Of a DNA stretch of 64,000 bases, positions 1 through 7,850 are shown one piece after another. The translations under genes and the position numbers were made by a program. A model generated the notes under the pieces. It was not told the origin of the DNA, did not search any database, and was given only the letters and a program-made list of their open reading frames with translations. This DNA is from an uncultured Bacteroidales bacterium (GTDB taxonomy: Bacteria > Bacteroidota > Bacteroidia > Bacteroidales > UBA932), in assembly GCA_944322715.1 (NCBI GenBank), contig CALUPT010000010.1:1-64000 (forward strand), written 5' to 3'. How positions within the stretch are numbered: the stretch's first letter is position 1; every line of letters starts with the position of its first letter.

Positions 1-146
1 TTTTCGGAAAAGTCCTCCCTGAGAGGGAGGATTTGAGGTGGGTGACGCCCCCTGAAGGGGGCTCCGCGGAGCGGTGGGGGTTGATATAATCATTTAATGT
101 CAATACATTAGATGATAGATAAGAAAATACTTATAATTGACATTAA
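1..146. repeat. 146-bp direct repeat, copy 1
   Basis: First of two almost identical 146-bp units (period 162 bp; the only difference I see is G/A near position 78). Each holds a string of hairpins: a CCTCCCT/AGGGAGG stem (14-30), a GCCCCC-TGAA-GGGGGC stem (47-62) and the palindrome CTCCGCGGAG (62-71). An AT-rich inverted repeat follows, arms 91-104 and 136-146. The GC hairpin part looks like a dispersed intergenic element. No coding sense was seen in it. Confidence 0.85.
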
Positions 147-162
147 TAGAGAAAAACGAAGT

Positions 163-308
163 TTTTCGGAAAAGTCCTCCCTGAGAGGGAGGATTTGAGG
201 TGGGTGACGCCCCCTGAAGGGGGCTCCGCGGAGCGGTGGAGGTTGATATAATCATTTAATGTCAATACATTAGATGATAGATAAGAAAATACTTATAATT
301 GACATTAA
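163..308. repeat. 146-bp direct repeat, copy 2, ending at a start codon
   Basis: Second copy of the 146-bp unit. It ends exactly one base before the ATG at 309. In this copy the AT-rich inverted repeat is a perfect 14-bp arm pair (253-266 and 298-311), so the start codon of the next gene lies inside the right arm. The leader could fold into a hairpin that hides the start, but that is inference. The interval 1-308 holds no recognisable gene. Confidence 0.85.
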
Positions 309-1121
309 ATGATTATCGGTATAGACGTAGGCGGAAGTACGACAAAGATTATCGGTATAAAGGCCGGCGAGATATGCGCCCCGCAGTTCATCAAGGCCGA
401 TGATCCGGTGACATCCCTTTTCGGAGCTTTCGGAAAGTATATTTATGACAATCGCATAGAACTTTCCGAAGTGGAGCGGGTGATGCTTACGGGAGTAGGG
501 AGTGCATACGTGGACGGCGACCTTTACGGGCTTCCGACGACGAAAGTGGATGAATTTGTCGCCAACGCCCTCGGAGCACGGTATGGCAGCGGACTTGACA
601 GTATGATAGTCGTGAGCATGGGAACAGGGACATCTTTCATCAGAGTCGTTGGAGACAGTATCGAGCATCTGGGCGGAATGGCCATAGGAGGAGGTACTTT
701 GCAGGGGCTCTCGCGCATACTGTTCAAGACCCACGACATAAGGCACGTGATGTCGATGGCCATGCGCGGAGATGTGTCTGCCGTCGACCTGCAGATAAAG
801 GATATATCCAGGACAGAGATCCCGGGGCTCCCGTACGGAGTGACTGCATCCAATTTCGGAAAGGCTGAAGCCAATGCGGAGCCGGATGATGTCGCTGCGG
901 GCATTATAAATATGATATTGCAGGCAATCGGAAGTGCGGCCAATTTTGTGGCGAGGAATACGGAGATCAAGGATTTCATGCTCATAGGCAACCTGTCGAT
1001 GCTTCCGCAGTGCCGTCCGACCTTTGACAAGATAGAGAAGCTGTACGGGATAAGGTTCCATATTCCGGAATACAGGGAGTACAGGACCGCGCTCGGAGCC
1101 GCCCTGTCTTTCCGTCGCTGA
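309..1121 (+). CDS. coaW: Type II pantothenate kinase
   Basis: Predicted cytoplasmic kinase of the acetate/sugar kinase-Hsc70-actin fold that phosphorylates pantothenate, the first step of coenzyme A synthesis. The protein has 270 residues, the usual size for bacterial type II enzymes such as the Staphylococcus CoaW. It opens with the phosphate-binding loop DVGGSTTK (residues 6-13). A glutamate in TKVDEF (near 82) could be the catalytic base, and VVSMGTGTSF (101-110) is the second nucleotide-binding segment. The ATG at 309 abuts the repeat described upstream. The next gene is purM, 146 bp away across a repeat, so an operon is uncertain. Many Bacteroidota use the type III enzyme CoaX instead, so a type II gene is of some interest. 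A related BadF/BcrA-type ATPase is the alternative reading. Confidence 0.85.
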   Translation: MIIGIDVGGSTTKIIGIKAGEICAPQFIKADDPVTSLFGAFGKYIYDNRIELSEVERVMLTGVGSAYVDGDLYGLPTTKVDEFVANALGARYGSGLDSMIVVSMGTGTSFIRVVGDSIEHLGGMAIGGGTLQGLSRILFKTHDIRHVMSMAMRGDVSAVDLQIKDISRTEIPGLPYGVTASNFGKAEANAEPDDVAAGIINMILQAIGSAANFVARNTEIKDFMLIGNLSMLPQCRPTFDKIEKLYGIRFHIPEYREYRTALGAALSFRR

Positions 1122-1158
1122 CCCCGGATATGGCATCCCGTCCTGTCATCCTGTCCCC

Positions 1159-1183
1159 GTCATCCTGAGCGTAGCGAAGGATC
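1159..1183 (+). repeat. Dispersed intergenic repeat, copy 1
   Basis: Copy of a short element beginning GTCATCCTGAGCGTAGCGAA and ending GGATC. A second copy lies 46 bp downstream, and related copies in the other orientation lie at 32016 and 32059. A truncated start of the element is visible just before it (about 1143-1154). It lies in the gap between coaW and purM. Confidence 0.85.
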
Positions 1184-1204
1184 TGGAGCAGAAGCCGCCG
1201 CCCT

Positions 1205-1228
1205 GTCATCCTGAGCGTAGCGAAGGAT
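1205..1228 (+). repeat. Dispersed intergenic repeat, copy 2
   Basis: Second copy of the GTCATCCTGAGCG element in the coaW-purM gap, identical to copy 1 over 24 bp. Its function is unknown. Such short elements are typically multicopy in their host genome. Confidence 0.85.
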
Positions 1229-1267
1229 TCGGGAACGAAGGAAATTGATAACTAAAAACTATATATT

Positions 1268-2293
1268 ATGGCAGAAAGTTACGAAAAAGCCGGTGTGAAT
1301 CTCGAAGCCGGGTATGAAGTGGTCCGCAGGATCAAGTCGCACGTAGCATCAACCTCCCGTACCGGAGTGATGGGCAATATCGGGTCATTCGGAGGAATGT
1401 TTGACCTTTCGGCTCTGAATATGAAGGAGCCTGTGCTTGTAAGCGGCACCGATGGCGTCGGCACCAAACTCAAGCTGGCCTTCGCGATGGACAGGCACGA
1501 CACTATCGGTATCGATGCCGTGGCAATGTGTGTCAATGATGTACTGGCCCAGGGAGCAGAGCCTCTCTTCTTCCTTGACTATGTCGCAGTCGGACATAAC
1601 GAGCCGTGGAAGGTCGAGGCGATAGTATCGGGTGTGGCAGAAGGATGCCGCCAGGCCGGGTGCGCCCTTGTAGGGGGCGAGACAGCCGAGATGCCTGGAA
1701 TGTATGCGGATGGCGAATATGATATCGCCGGTTTCACGACAGGCGTGGTCGAGAAATCGAAACTTATCGATGGATCCAAGGTCAAGGCCGGTGATGTGCT
1801 GGTCGGGATTGCCTCTTCGGGTATCCATTCCAACGGATTCAGCCTGGTCCGCAAGATATTTGCCGACAATTCGCTCGACCTCAATGCCGCTTATCCGGAA
1901 CTCGATGGAAAGATCCTCGGCGAGGTCGCTCTTACCCCGACCAGGATATATGTGAAGCAGGTGCTTGATGTCATCCGCAACTGCGATGTGCACGGCGTGG
2001 CCCATATAACCGGGGGCGGATTTGACGAGAATATCCCGCGGATACTCAACGAGGGCCAGGGTATCGAGATCAGGGAAGGCAGCTGGGAGATTCTGCCTAT
2101 ATTCCGTTTCCTCGAGAAGTACGGCAGGATCGCCCACAGGGAGATGTTCAACATCTTCAACATGGGTATAGGAATGGTGCTCGCCGTTGATGAGTCGGAG
2201 GCGCAGAAGGCCATAGACATACTCGTTTCACACGGAGAGAAGGCTTCTGTCATCGGCTGCATAACTTCAACTCCGGGAGTCTCCATTATATGA
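1268..2293 (+). CDS. purM: Phosphoribosylformylglycinamidine cyclo-ligase
   Basis: AIR synthetase: the ATP-dependent closure of FGAM to 5-aminoimidazole ribonucleotide, step five of purine synthesis, in the cytoplasm. The 341-residue protein is full length for the family. Recognisable family segments are [27 protein letters not shown] (the nucleotide-binding PurM/HypE signature) and [13 protein letters not shown]. The start ATG follows an A-rich stretch (aactaaaaactatatatt), the usual Bacteroidota translation signal without Shine-Dalgarno sequence. It is followed in the same direction by purH, with an AT-rich inverted repeat in between, and further on by purD and folD. This makes a purine/one-carbon block. 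Confidence 0.96.
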   Translation: MAESYEKAGVNLEAGYEVVRRIKSHVASTSRTGVMGNIGSFGGMFDLSALNMKEPVLVSGTDGVGTKLKLAFAMDRHDTIGIDAVAMCVNDVLAQGAEPLFFLDYVAVGHNEPWKVEAIVSGVAEGCRQAGCALVGGETAEMPGMYADGEYDIAGFTTGVVEKSKLIDGSKVKAGDVLVGIASSGIHSNGFSLVRKIFADNSLDLNAAYPELDGKILGEVALTPTRIYVKQVLDVIRNCDVHGVAHITGGGFDENIPRILNEGQGIEIREGSWEILPIFRFLEKYGRIAHREMFNIFNMGIGMVLAVDESEAQKAIDILVSHGEKASVIGCITSTPGVSII

Positions 2294-2305
2294 TATGGTA
2301 TCTGG

Positions 2306-2336
2306 TAAAATGACAGTCAGGCATAATGTCATTTTA
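2306..2336. terminator. AT-rich inverted repeat between purM and purH
   Basis: Perfect 10-bp inverted repeat TAAAATGACA / TGTCATTTTA (2306-2315 and 2327-2336) with an 11-nt loop. It lies 13 bp after the purM stop. The stem is weak and no T run follows, so it may be an attenuating or mRNA-stabilising hairpin rather than a true terminator. Confidence 0.45.
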
Positions 2337-2396
2337 TCGGCCGGTTAAATGGATTTAATTGAAATACAAGGATTTAATAAGATAAATAATTATATT

Positions 2397-3947
2397 ATGA
2401 GGGCGTTGTTTTCTGTAAGCGATAAGACTGGCGTGGTAGAATTCGCCAGTGCACTCAAGAGCCTCGGCTGGGATATCATTGCGACCGGCGGGACAATGAA
2501 ACTGCTGGAAGATGCAGGACTGGAAATCATCAATATCAGTGATGTCACGGGCTTTCCTGAGATATGCGATGGTAGGGTGAAGACCCTCCATCCGAAAGTT
2601 CACGGCGGGCTGCTGGGCAGACGGGATTTGGAGAGCCACCGTCAGCAGCTCAAGGAGAACGGTATCGAGTACATTGACCTTGTATGCGTCAACCTGTATC
2701 CGTTCAAGGAGACCATAGCGAAGCCTGATGTGACGATGGAGGATGCCGTGGAGCATATCGATATAGGAGGACCTTCCATGCTCCGCAGCGCAGCGAAGAA
2801 CTGGGCGGATGTGACTGTCGTATGTCATCCTGAAGACTACGGTAAGGTGATCGATGAGATCAGGGAACATGGCAATACCACGAAGAAGACCCGTCTGGAA
2901 CTTTCCGCAAAGGCATATACGCATACGGCTGAGTATGACATAATGATAGCCACCTATATGAGGGCACAGGCCGGGCTGAACGAGAAGCTCTTCCTTGAAT
3001 ATGACCTCAGACAGAGCCTCCGCTATGGGGAGAACCCTCACCAGCAGGCGAAGTTCTATGCATCGATGGAGAAAGTGCCGTATTCTCTGGCGACGGCGGA
3101 GCAGCTCAACGGCAAGGAACTCTCATACAACAATATCCAGGATGCCAACGCGGCCCTTAACATTGTCCGTGAGTTCGATGAGCCTTTCTGCGTAGGACTC
3201 AAGCACATGAACCCGTGCGGTGCGGCTGTTGGCAAGGATGTGGCGGATGCATGGAAGAAGACATTCGAGGCGGACAAGGTCAGCATCTTCGGGGGCATTG
3301 TCGCTACCAACCGTGAAATCAACCTCGAAGCGGCAGAATTGATGAAACCTGTTTTCCTTGAGATCATTATGGCTCCTTCCTTCTCGGATGATGCCCTCGC
3401 CCTTCTCAGAACCAAGAAGAATCTCCGTCTGCTGAAGGTCGATATGACCAGGGATGATAAGACCCGCAGCCAGTTTGTGAGTGTCAACGGCGGCCTTCTC
3501 GTACAGGACCAGGATATTGCGACAAAGACTGTAGTGCCTGAAATGTGCGTCACCGAAGCCAAGCCGCAGCCGGAGGATATGGCAGACCTCGATTTCGCAT
3601 GGCATATCGTCAAGCATGTCAAGTCCAACGCGATAGTTGTCGTCAAGAACGGAATGACATACGGTGTGGGAGCAGGCCAGATGAACCGTATCGGGTCTGC
3701 CGAGATTGCGCTCAAGGAGGCAAAGGCTACCATAGAGGCCGGCGGGGGCAAGGTCGAGGATTTCGGGCTTATACTCGCTTCCGATGGGTTCTTCCCGTTC
3801 GATGACTGCGTTACCCTTGCTGCGGAATACGGCGTGAAGGCGATAGTGCAGCCCGGAGGAAGTATCCGTGACGAGGATTCCATCCGGAAAGCCAACGAGA
3901 ACGGTATCCCGATGCTCTTTACCGGCAACCGCCATTTCAAGCACTAA
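2397..3947 (+). CDS. purH: Bifunctional AICAR transformylase / IMP cyclohydrolase
   Basis: Catalyses the last two steps of IMP synthesis: formylation of AICAR by 10-formyl-THF, then ring closure. From the ATG at 2397 it has 516 residues. The N-terminal MGS-like cyclohydrolase domain begins MRALFSVSDKTG (about 1-190). The transformylase domain carries the catalytic Lys-His segment GLKHMNPCGAA and ends GIPMLFTGNRHFKH. An in-frame ATG at 2349 would add 16 residues (MDLIEIQGFNK...) that do not resemble the family, and the A/T-rich stretch before 2397 is a better translation signal, so I chose 2397. A terminator hairpin follows the stop. FolD nearby makes the folate cofactor used here. Confidence 0.95.
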   Translation: MRALFSVSDKTGVVEFASALKSLGWDIIATGGTMKLLEDAGLEIINISDVTGFPEICDGRVKTLHPKVHGGLLGRRDLESHRQQLKENGIEYIDLVCVNLYPFKETIAKPDVTMEDAVEHIDIGGPSMLRSAAKNWADVTVVCHPEDYGKVIDEIREHGNTTKKTRLELSAKAYTHTAEYDIMIATYMRAQAGLNEKLFLEYDLRQSLRYGENPHQQAKFYASMEKVPYSLATAEQLNGKELSYNNIQDANAALNIVREFDEPFCVGLKHMNPCGAAVGKDVADAWKKTFEADKVSIFGGIVATNREINLEAAELMKPVFLEIIMAPSFSDDALALLRTKKNLRLLKVDMTRDDKTRSQFVSVNGGLLVQDQDIATKTVVPEMCVTEAKPQPEDMADLDFAWHIVKHVKSNAIVVVKNGMTYGVGAGQMNRIGSAEIALKEAKATIEAGGGKVEDFGLILASDGFFPFDDCVTLAAEYGVKAIVQPGGSIRDEDSIRKANENGIPMLFTGNRHFKH

Positions 3948-3983
3948 TTCGCGGAGACAGGGCATCTGCGGCGTTGCGTCTGA

Positions 3984-4016
3984 AGGTGATCCGGATGGAA
4001 TTCCGGGTCACCTTTT
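3984..4016 (+). terminator. Rho-independent terminator after purH
   Basis: Stem AGGTGATCCGG (3984-3994) pairs with CCGGGTCACCT (4003-4013) through 11 bp with one G-T wobble, around an 8-nt loop. TTTTCTGTT follows. It lies about 37 bp after the purH stop. Confidence 0.85.
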
Positions 4017-4020
4017 CTGT

Positions 4021-4054
4021 TCTCTATCTCAAAAACATCTCTATCTCAAAAACA
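4021..4054 (+). repeat. Perfect 17-bp tandem duplication
   Basis: TCTCTATCTCAAAAACA occurs twice head to tail (4021-4037 and 4038-4054), directly downstream of the purH terminator and upstream of purD. The rest of the 298-bp gap (3948-4245) holds the terminator, a possible promoter box and no gene that I can support. Confidence 0.9.
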
Positions 4055-4142
4055 GGAAACGGTTTTGAAAACTTGAAAATATTTCAGAACGTTTGTGTGC
4101 AGAAATTGAAGGAAGCGGGGCTACTTTCCCGATTTTTATTCT

Positions 4143-4150
4143 TATTTTTG
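4143..4150 (+). promoter_or_regulatory. Possible -7 box upstream of purD
   Basis: TATTTTTG fits the Bacteroidota TAnnTTTG -7 box. No clear TTTG -33 box lies at the proper spacing. Transcription from here would give purD a leader of about 90 nt. Confidence 0.4.
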
Positions 4151-4245
4151 TCAGATATTGAATCGTCGTGGAAATAATAAACCATCTGCAGCCAGGACCG
4201 GAAGGCCATGCTGCGGTCTATACGAAAATTCTAAAAGGCATTGAA

Positions 4246-5559
4246 ATGGAACACCCCAAGGAAGCAAAAGTACTGGTAGTCGGCGGAGGCGGACGCTGCC
4301 ATGCTATAGTTGACGCATTGTCCCGCTCACCGCAGGTAGGGAAAATCTATTGCGCTCCCGGCAATGCCGGCATTGCCGCACAGGCGGAATGCGTGCCGTT
4401 GAAGGATACGCAGGTGGAGCAGCTGAAAGAGTTCGCTCTCCGCGAAAGAATAGACCTGACCGTCGTGGGGCCTGAAGCCTCTCTTGCCCTCGGTATCGTG
4501 GATGAATTCGAGGCGGCCGGGTTGAGGATTTTCGGCCCGTCCAAGGCTGCGGCGACTATAGAGTCGAGCAAGGATTTCGCCAAAAGGCTGATGGCAAAAT
4601 ACAATGTCCCTACCGCGGCATACGAGACTTTCGAGGACTATGGCAAGGCTGTGGAATATGTCCGTGGACATTCAATGCCTGTAGTGCTCAAGTATGATGG
4701 ACTTGCCGCCGGTAAGGGAGTGGTCATCCCGGATACGTTCGCAGAGGCGGAGACCATGTTGAGGGAGATGCTGCTGGATGACATGTTCGGCAAGGGCAAG
4801 GTTGTCATCGAGGATTTCCTTACCGGTCCCGAATTCTCCCTGATGTGCTTTGTGGATGGGGAGAGGGTCTATCCGATGGCTCTTTCACAGGACCATAAGA
4901 GGGCATACGAGGGCGACCAGGGTCCGAACACCGGTGGAATGGGGGCATATTCGCCGCTCCCGTTCATAACGGATGAGGATATGGAATATTCCATGGAGAA
5001 GATAATGAAGCCGGTGGCTGCGGGACTCGTCAAGGAGGGCTGCCCGTTCAAAGGGGTTCTGTACGGCGGACTGATGAAGACTCCGGACGGAATCAAGGTC
5101 ATAGAGTTCAACTGCCGTTTCGGGGATCCGGAGACCGAGGTCGTGCTTCCGAGGCTTGAGTCTGATATCTATGATATCTTCTCAAGTATTGTCGATGGCG
5201 CTCCGATGCCTGATATCAGATGGTCGGACAAGGCCACGATGGGTTTTGTCATGGCATCCAAGGGCTATCCGGGGCATTATGACAAAGGTTTTGAGATCAA
5301 GGGATTGGATGCTTTGGAAAACGACCCGGATATCAGGGTGTACCACATGGGGACGGCTTTTGCAGGATCCGTAGAGAATGACCGTTCAGGAAAAGTCCCT
5401 GCTCCGAAAGGCATAGTCACTGCCGGAGGCCGTGTGCTGATGGTGGTAGGGGCCGGGAAGGATCTGCAGGAGGCTCACGACAAGGCGCTCAAGGCTGTGG
5501 AGCGGATCGGTTGCGACAATCTGTTCTACCGCCGGGACATAGGATGGCGTGTCCTGTGA
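4246..5559 (+). CDS. purD: Phosphoribosylamine--glycine ligase (GARS)
   Basis: ATP-grasp ligase joining phosphoribosylamine and glycine, the second step of purine synthesis. It has 437 residues from the ATG at 4246. The upstream in-frame ATG at 4168 would add 26 residues that do not resemble the family. Domains in order: N-terminal Rossmann-like (VLVVGGGGRCHAI, residues 9-21), ATP-grasp (YDGLAAGKGVVI, DQGPNTGGMGAYSP, FNCRFGDPETEVVLPRL) and a C-terminal capping domain. Odd point: the family signature GGGGREHA reads GGGGRCHA, with Cys18 replacing the usual Glu, while the rest of the active site looks intact. The gene has a 298-bp gap from purH and is followed by folD 64 bp on. Confidence 0.95.
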   Translation: MEHPKEAKVLVVGGGGRCHAIVDALSRSPQVGKIYCAPGNAGIAAQAECVPLKDTQVEQLKEFALRERIDLTVVGPEASLALGIVDEFEAAGLRIFGPSKAAATIESSKDFAKRLMAKYNVPTAAYETFEDYGKAVEYVRGHSMPVVLKYDGLAAGKGVVIPDTFAEAETMLREMLLDDMFGKGKVVIEDFLTGPEFSLMCFVDGERVYPMALSQDHKRAYEGDQGPNTGGMGAYSPLPFITDEDMEYSMEKIMKPVAAGLVKEGCPFKGVLYGGLMKTPDGIKVIEFNCRFGDPETEVVLPRLESDIYDIFSSIVDGAPMPDIRWSDKATMGFVMASKGYPGHYDKGFEIKGLDALENDPDIRVYHMGTAFAGSVENDRSGKVPAPKGIVTAGGRVLMVVGAGKDLQEAHDKALKAVERIGCDNLFYRRDIGWRVL

Positions 5560-5610
5560 CTGTCAGGACGGACCGTGGATTTCCGGCTCCGTCCGGAATG
5601 AAAAAGATAT

Positions 5611-5618
5611 AAAGGAGG
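5611..5618 (+). promoter_or_regulatory. Strong Shine-Dalgarno of folD
   Basis: AAAGGAGG lies 5 nt before the folD ATG at 5624. Most genes in this window have no Shine-Dalgarno sequence, so this one stands out. It fixes the folD start at 5624 rather than an upstream in-frame codon. Confidence 0.7.
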
Positions 5619-5623
5619 ACTGT

Positions 5624-6475
5624 ATGATAATAAGCGGAAAAGAACTTTCGACGAAGTTGAAGGCTGAAATGGCCGGGCAGGTGGCGACATTCCCCGAGAA
5701 ATACGGTAGGGTGCCGCATCTTGTAGTGATTCTTGTCGGGGATGACCCTGCAAGCGTGTCCTATGTGACAGGCAAGGCGAAGGCATCTGAAGTGGTGGGG
5801 ATAAGGAACACTACCATCCGCAAGCCGGAGACTGTTACCGAGGATGAACTGCTTTCGCTCATAAGACAGTTGAATGAGGATGACTCTGTGGATGGCATTC
5901 TTGTACAGCTTCCTCTCCCGAAGCATATCAGCGAGGCCAAGGTAATAGAGACCATATCGAAGGAGAAGGATGTGGATGGGTTCCATCCTCTCAATGTCGC
6001 GGCCCTCTGGCAGAAGCAGCCTTGCACTGTCGCCTGCACTCCGAAAGGGATAATCAAGCTGCTGAAAGCCGCGGGTGTCACGATACAGGGCAAGAGGGCT
6101 GTCGTGATAGGCCGCAGCAACATAGTCGGGCTTCCGGTATCCAAGTTGCTGCTGGATGAGAACGCCACCGTCACTATCGCGCACAGCCGCACGGCAAATC
6201 TTCCGGAACTGACCCGGCAGGCTGAAATCCTTGTCGTGGCCATAGGCAGGCCGAAGTTCGTCACCGCCGATATGGTGTCTGAAGGGACAGTGGTGATAGA
6301 TGTCGGGGTCAACCGCGACCCTCAGACAGGCAAGCTCTGTGGAGATGTCGATTTTGCGGGGGTAGAGCCGAAGGCGGCTGTGATTACCCCTGTCCCGGGA
6401 GGTGTGGGCCCGATGACAATCTGCTGTCTGATGGAGAACACGATCGAATGTTTCCTCCGCCGGATGTCAAGATAG
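5624..6475 (+). CDS. folD: Methylenetetrahydrofolate dehydrogenase/cyclohydrolase
   Basis: Bifunctional NADP-dependent dehydrogenase and cyclohydrolase that interconverts 5,10-methylene-THF and 10-formyl-THF, the formyl donor for PurH. It has 283 residues, normal for FolD. Visible family features are SYVTGKAKASEVVG, with the catalytic Tyr and Lys in the YxxxK pattern, DGILVQLPLPKHI, the NADP-binding GRSNIVGLPVSKLL, and the C-terminal TPVPGGVGPMTICCLMENT. The start is set by the AAAGGAGG ribosome binding site. It is the last gene of the plus-strand purine block and converges with a LacI-type regulator only 24 bp away. Confidence 0.95.
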   Translation: MIISGKELSTKLKAEMAGQVATFPEKYGRVPHLVVILVGDDPASVSYVTGKAKASEVVGIRNTTIRKPETVTEDELLSLIRQLNEDDSVDGILVQLPLPKHISEAKVIETISKEKDVDGFHPLNVAALWQKQPCTVACTPKGIIKLLKAAGVTIQGKRAVVIGRSNIVGLPVSKLLLDENATVTIAHSRTANLPELTRQAEILVVAIGRPKFVTADMVSEGTVVIDVGVNRDPQTGKLCGDVDFAGVEPKAAVITPVPGGVGPMTICCLMENTIECFLRRMSR

Positions 6476-6499
6476 TCTCCGGAAGTGCGGATGCAGGCT

Positions 6500-7540
6500 T
6501 CAGCAGCTGCGGCCTTCTACAAGGAACGGGCGGATGGATATCTGTCCTTCCATGCTGTCTTCCATCTGGGAACCCTCTATCATTTTGACGAGCATGTCAG
6601 TCGCTGTCCGTCCTATCTGTGGCGCGGGCTGCTCGATTCTTGTTATCGGAGGGTCGAGGTAGTCCAGGAAACGGTTGTTGTCGAACGATATGATGCCTAT
6701 GTCATCCGGAATCTTCAGTCCCTTTTCACGGATGGCCGTAAGCGCTCCGAGCATTATCGTGGTGCTGAATGCGAATATGGCATCCGGAGGATTGCCGGAT
6801 TCCAGTACCTTCATCGTGCTTTCATATCCGTTCTCGGAGGAGAAGCCATCGCCTGTGACAGCATATCTGATGCCCTTGTCCCCGGAATTCCTGACCGCAT
6901 CTTCAAATCCCCTGACCCTCTCCTTGTTGGGCATGGATGTCAGGACACCCTGGATGGCGAGCAGGTTGCGGTAGCCTTTTCTGATGAGGTGTCTTGTGGC
7001 TGACAGGCCTCCGTAGTAATTGTCCGTGCAGACATACGGCAGGGTAGTGTCCGGGAAATACCTGTCTATCAGGACGACCGGCACCGACCGGCTTATCCTT
7101 TCCAGCATCTCCGGAGATTCCCCCACGGGGACGGCTATTATCCCGTCCACTTTTCTCGACAGGAAGGAGTTCAGCGCATCCGCCTCCATTTCCTCCGCTT
7201 CCATTGTGTCCGCCAGCAGGATATTGTATCCGAGACCTTTGAGGTGATTGGTGATGATGCTTGCCAGGTTGGAAAAGAACGGGTTGTCGATGCCCGGTAC
7301 GGTCAGCCCTATGGTATTGGTCTTTCTTGTCCTCAGCCCTTTGGCTATCAGGTCCGGCCTGTAGTTGCATGCCTGGGCTTCTGCCGTTATGGTCTCTATG
7401 GCCCGTCTGCCTATACGGTATTGCTCCCCCTTGCCCGCAAGCACCCTGGATACCGTGGAGACCGAGTATCCTGTCCTTTCCGATATCGTCTGCAGGCTTT
7501 CCTTGCTTGTCATTGCTTCCGGGTCAGTTTCTGAATCCAT
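6500..7540 (-). CDS. LacI-family transcriptional regulator
   Basis: DNA-binding regulator with an N-terminal LacI helix-turn-helix (SLQTISERTGYSVSTVSRVL) followed by a periplasmic-binding-protein-like sensor domain, 346 residues in all. The sensor shows TIGLTVPGIDNPFFSNLA and PDAIFAFSTTIMLGALTAIREKGLKIPDDIGIISFDNN as separate family-typical parts. A TATATTTG -7 box at 7581-7588 lies inside the longest possible reading frame (start 7612), so translation should begin downstream of it. ATG 7540 and ATG 7513 are both possible, and the latter leaves only seven residues before the helix-turn-helix. It is divergent from the ribokinase gene. It probably binds the TGCGCAAAC/GTTTGCGCA palindromes at 7704 and 9992 and answers to ribose or a related metabolite. 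Ligand and sign of control are inferred. Confidence 0.9.
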   Translation of the reverse strand: MDSETDPEAMTSKESLQTISERTGYSVSTVSRVLAGKGEQYRIGRRAIETITAEAQACNYRPDLIAKGLRTRKTNTIGLTVPGIDNPFFSNLASIITNHLKGLGYNILLADTMEAEEMEADALNSFLSRKVDGIIAVPVGESPEMLERISRSVPVVLIDRYFPDTTLPYVCTDNYYGGLSATRHLIRKGYRNLLAIQGVLTSMPNKERVRGFEDAVRNSGDKGIRYAVTGDGFSSENGYESTMKVLESGNPPDAIFAFSTTIMLGALTAIREKGLKIPDDIGIISFDNNRFLDYLDPPITRIEQPAPQIGRTATDMLVKMIEGSQMEDSMEGQISIRPFLVEGRSC

Positions 7541-7580
7541 GTCCGGGGTTTCCGTCTGTCTGGTCCGGTATGGAACCTTG

Positions 7581-7588
7581 CAAATATA
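7581..7588 (-). promoter_or_regulatory. -7 box of the LacI-type regulator gene
   Basis: TATATTTG on the minus strand, a perfect TAnnTTTG box. Transcription would start near 7575, about 35 nt before the ATG at 7540. No convincing -33 element was seen. Confidence 0.55.
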
Positions 7589-7660
7589 AAGTTTTTCTGT
7601 TAAAATTGACATATTTCCCGGTAGGGAGGAAACATCTCCGATGAAAAAATCGCGATAACT

Positions 7661-7692
7661 GTTGCAAGTTTGAAAAGGAATCGCTAAACTTG
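7661..7692 (+). promoter_or_regulatory. Candidate promoter of the ribokinase operon
   Basis: GTTG (7661-7664) and TAAACTTG (7685-7692, 7 of 8 to the T-A-n-n-T-T-T-G box counting the free positions) are separated by 20 bp. This is the spacing seen at the better radC promoter in this window. Transcription would begin near 7699, just before the operator at 7704. Confidence 0.45.
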
Positions 7693-7703
7693 CAGAAACA
7701 ATT

Positions 7704-7721
7704 TGCGCAAACGTTTGCGCA
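7704..7721. promoter_or_regulatory. LacI-type operator, perfect palindrome
   Basis: TGCGCAAACGTTTGCGCA is an 18-bp perfect palindrome with the central CG typical of LacI/GalR-family operators. It lies between the divergent regulator and ribokinase genes, immediately downstream of the candidate ribokinase promoter, a position suited to repression. A related site occurs at 9992-10009. Confidence 0.75.
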
Positions 7722-7850
7722 TGTCACGGAGACCACGACGTCCCGTCGTACCGTAAGATCAGGGAATTGGCTGTGCGCTTGTCGCATGTTGCCGCAAACA
7801 GGTCAGGACGATGCGATAACGGGAATATTAAGACACTAAACAAAACCGAT

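Noticed and set aside
270..1136. Long open frame on the minus strand opposite coaW
   Set aside because: It mirrors the coaW coding sequence, resembles no family, and starts beyond the gene. It is a shadow of coaW.
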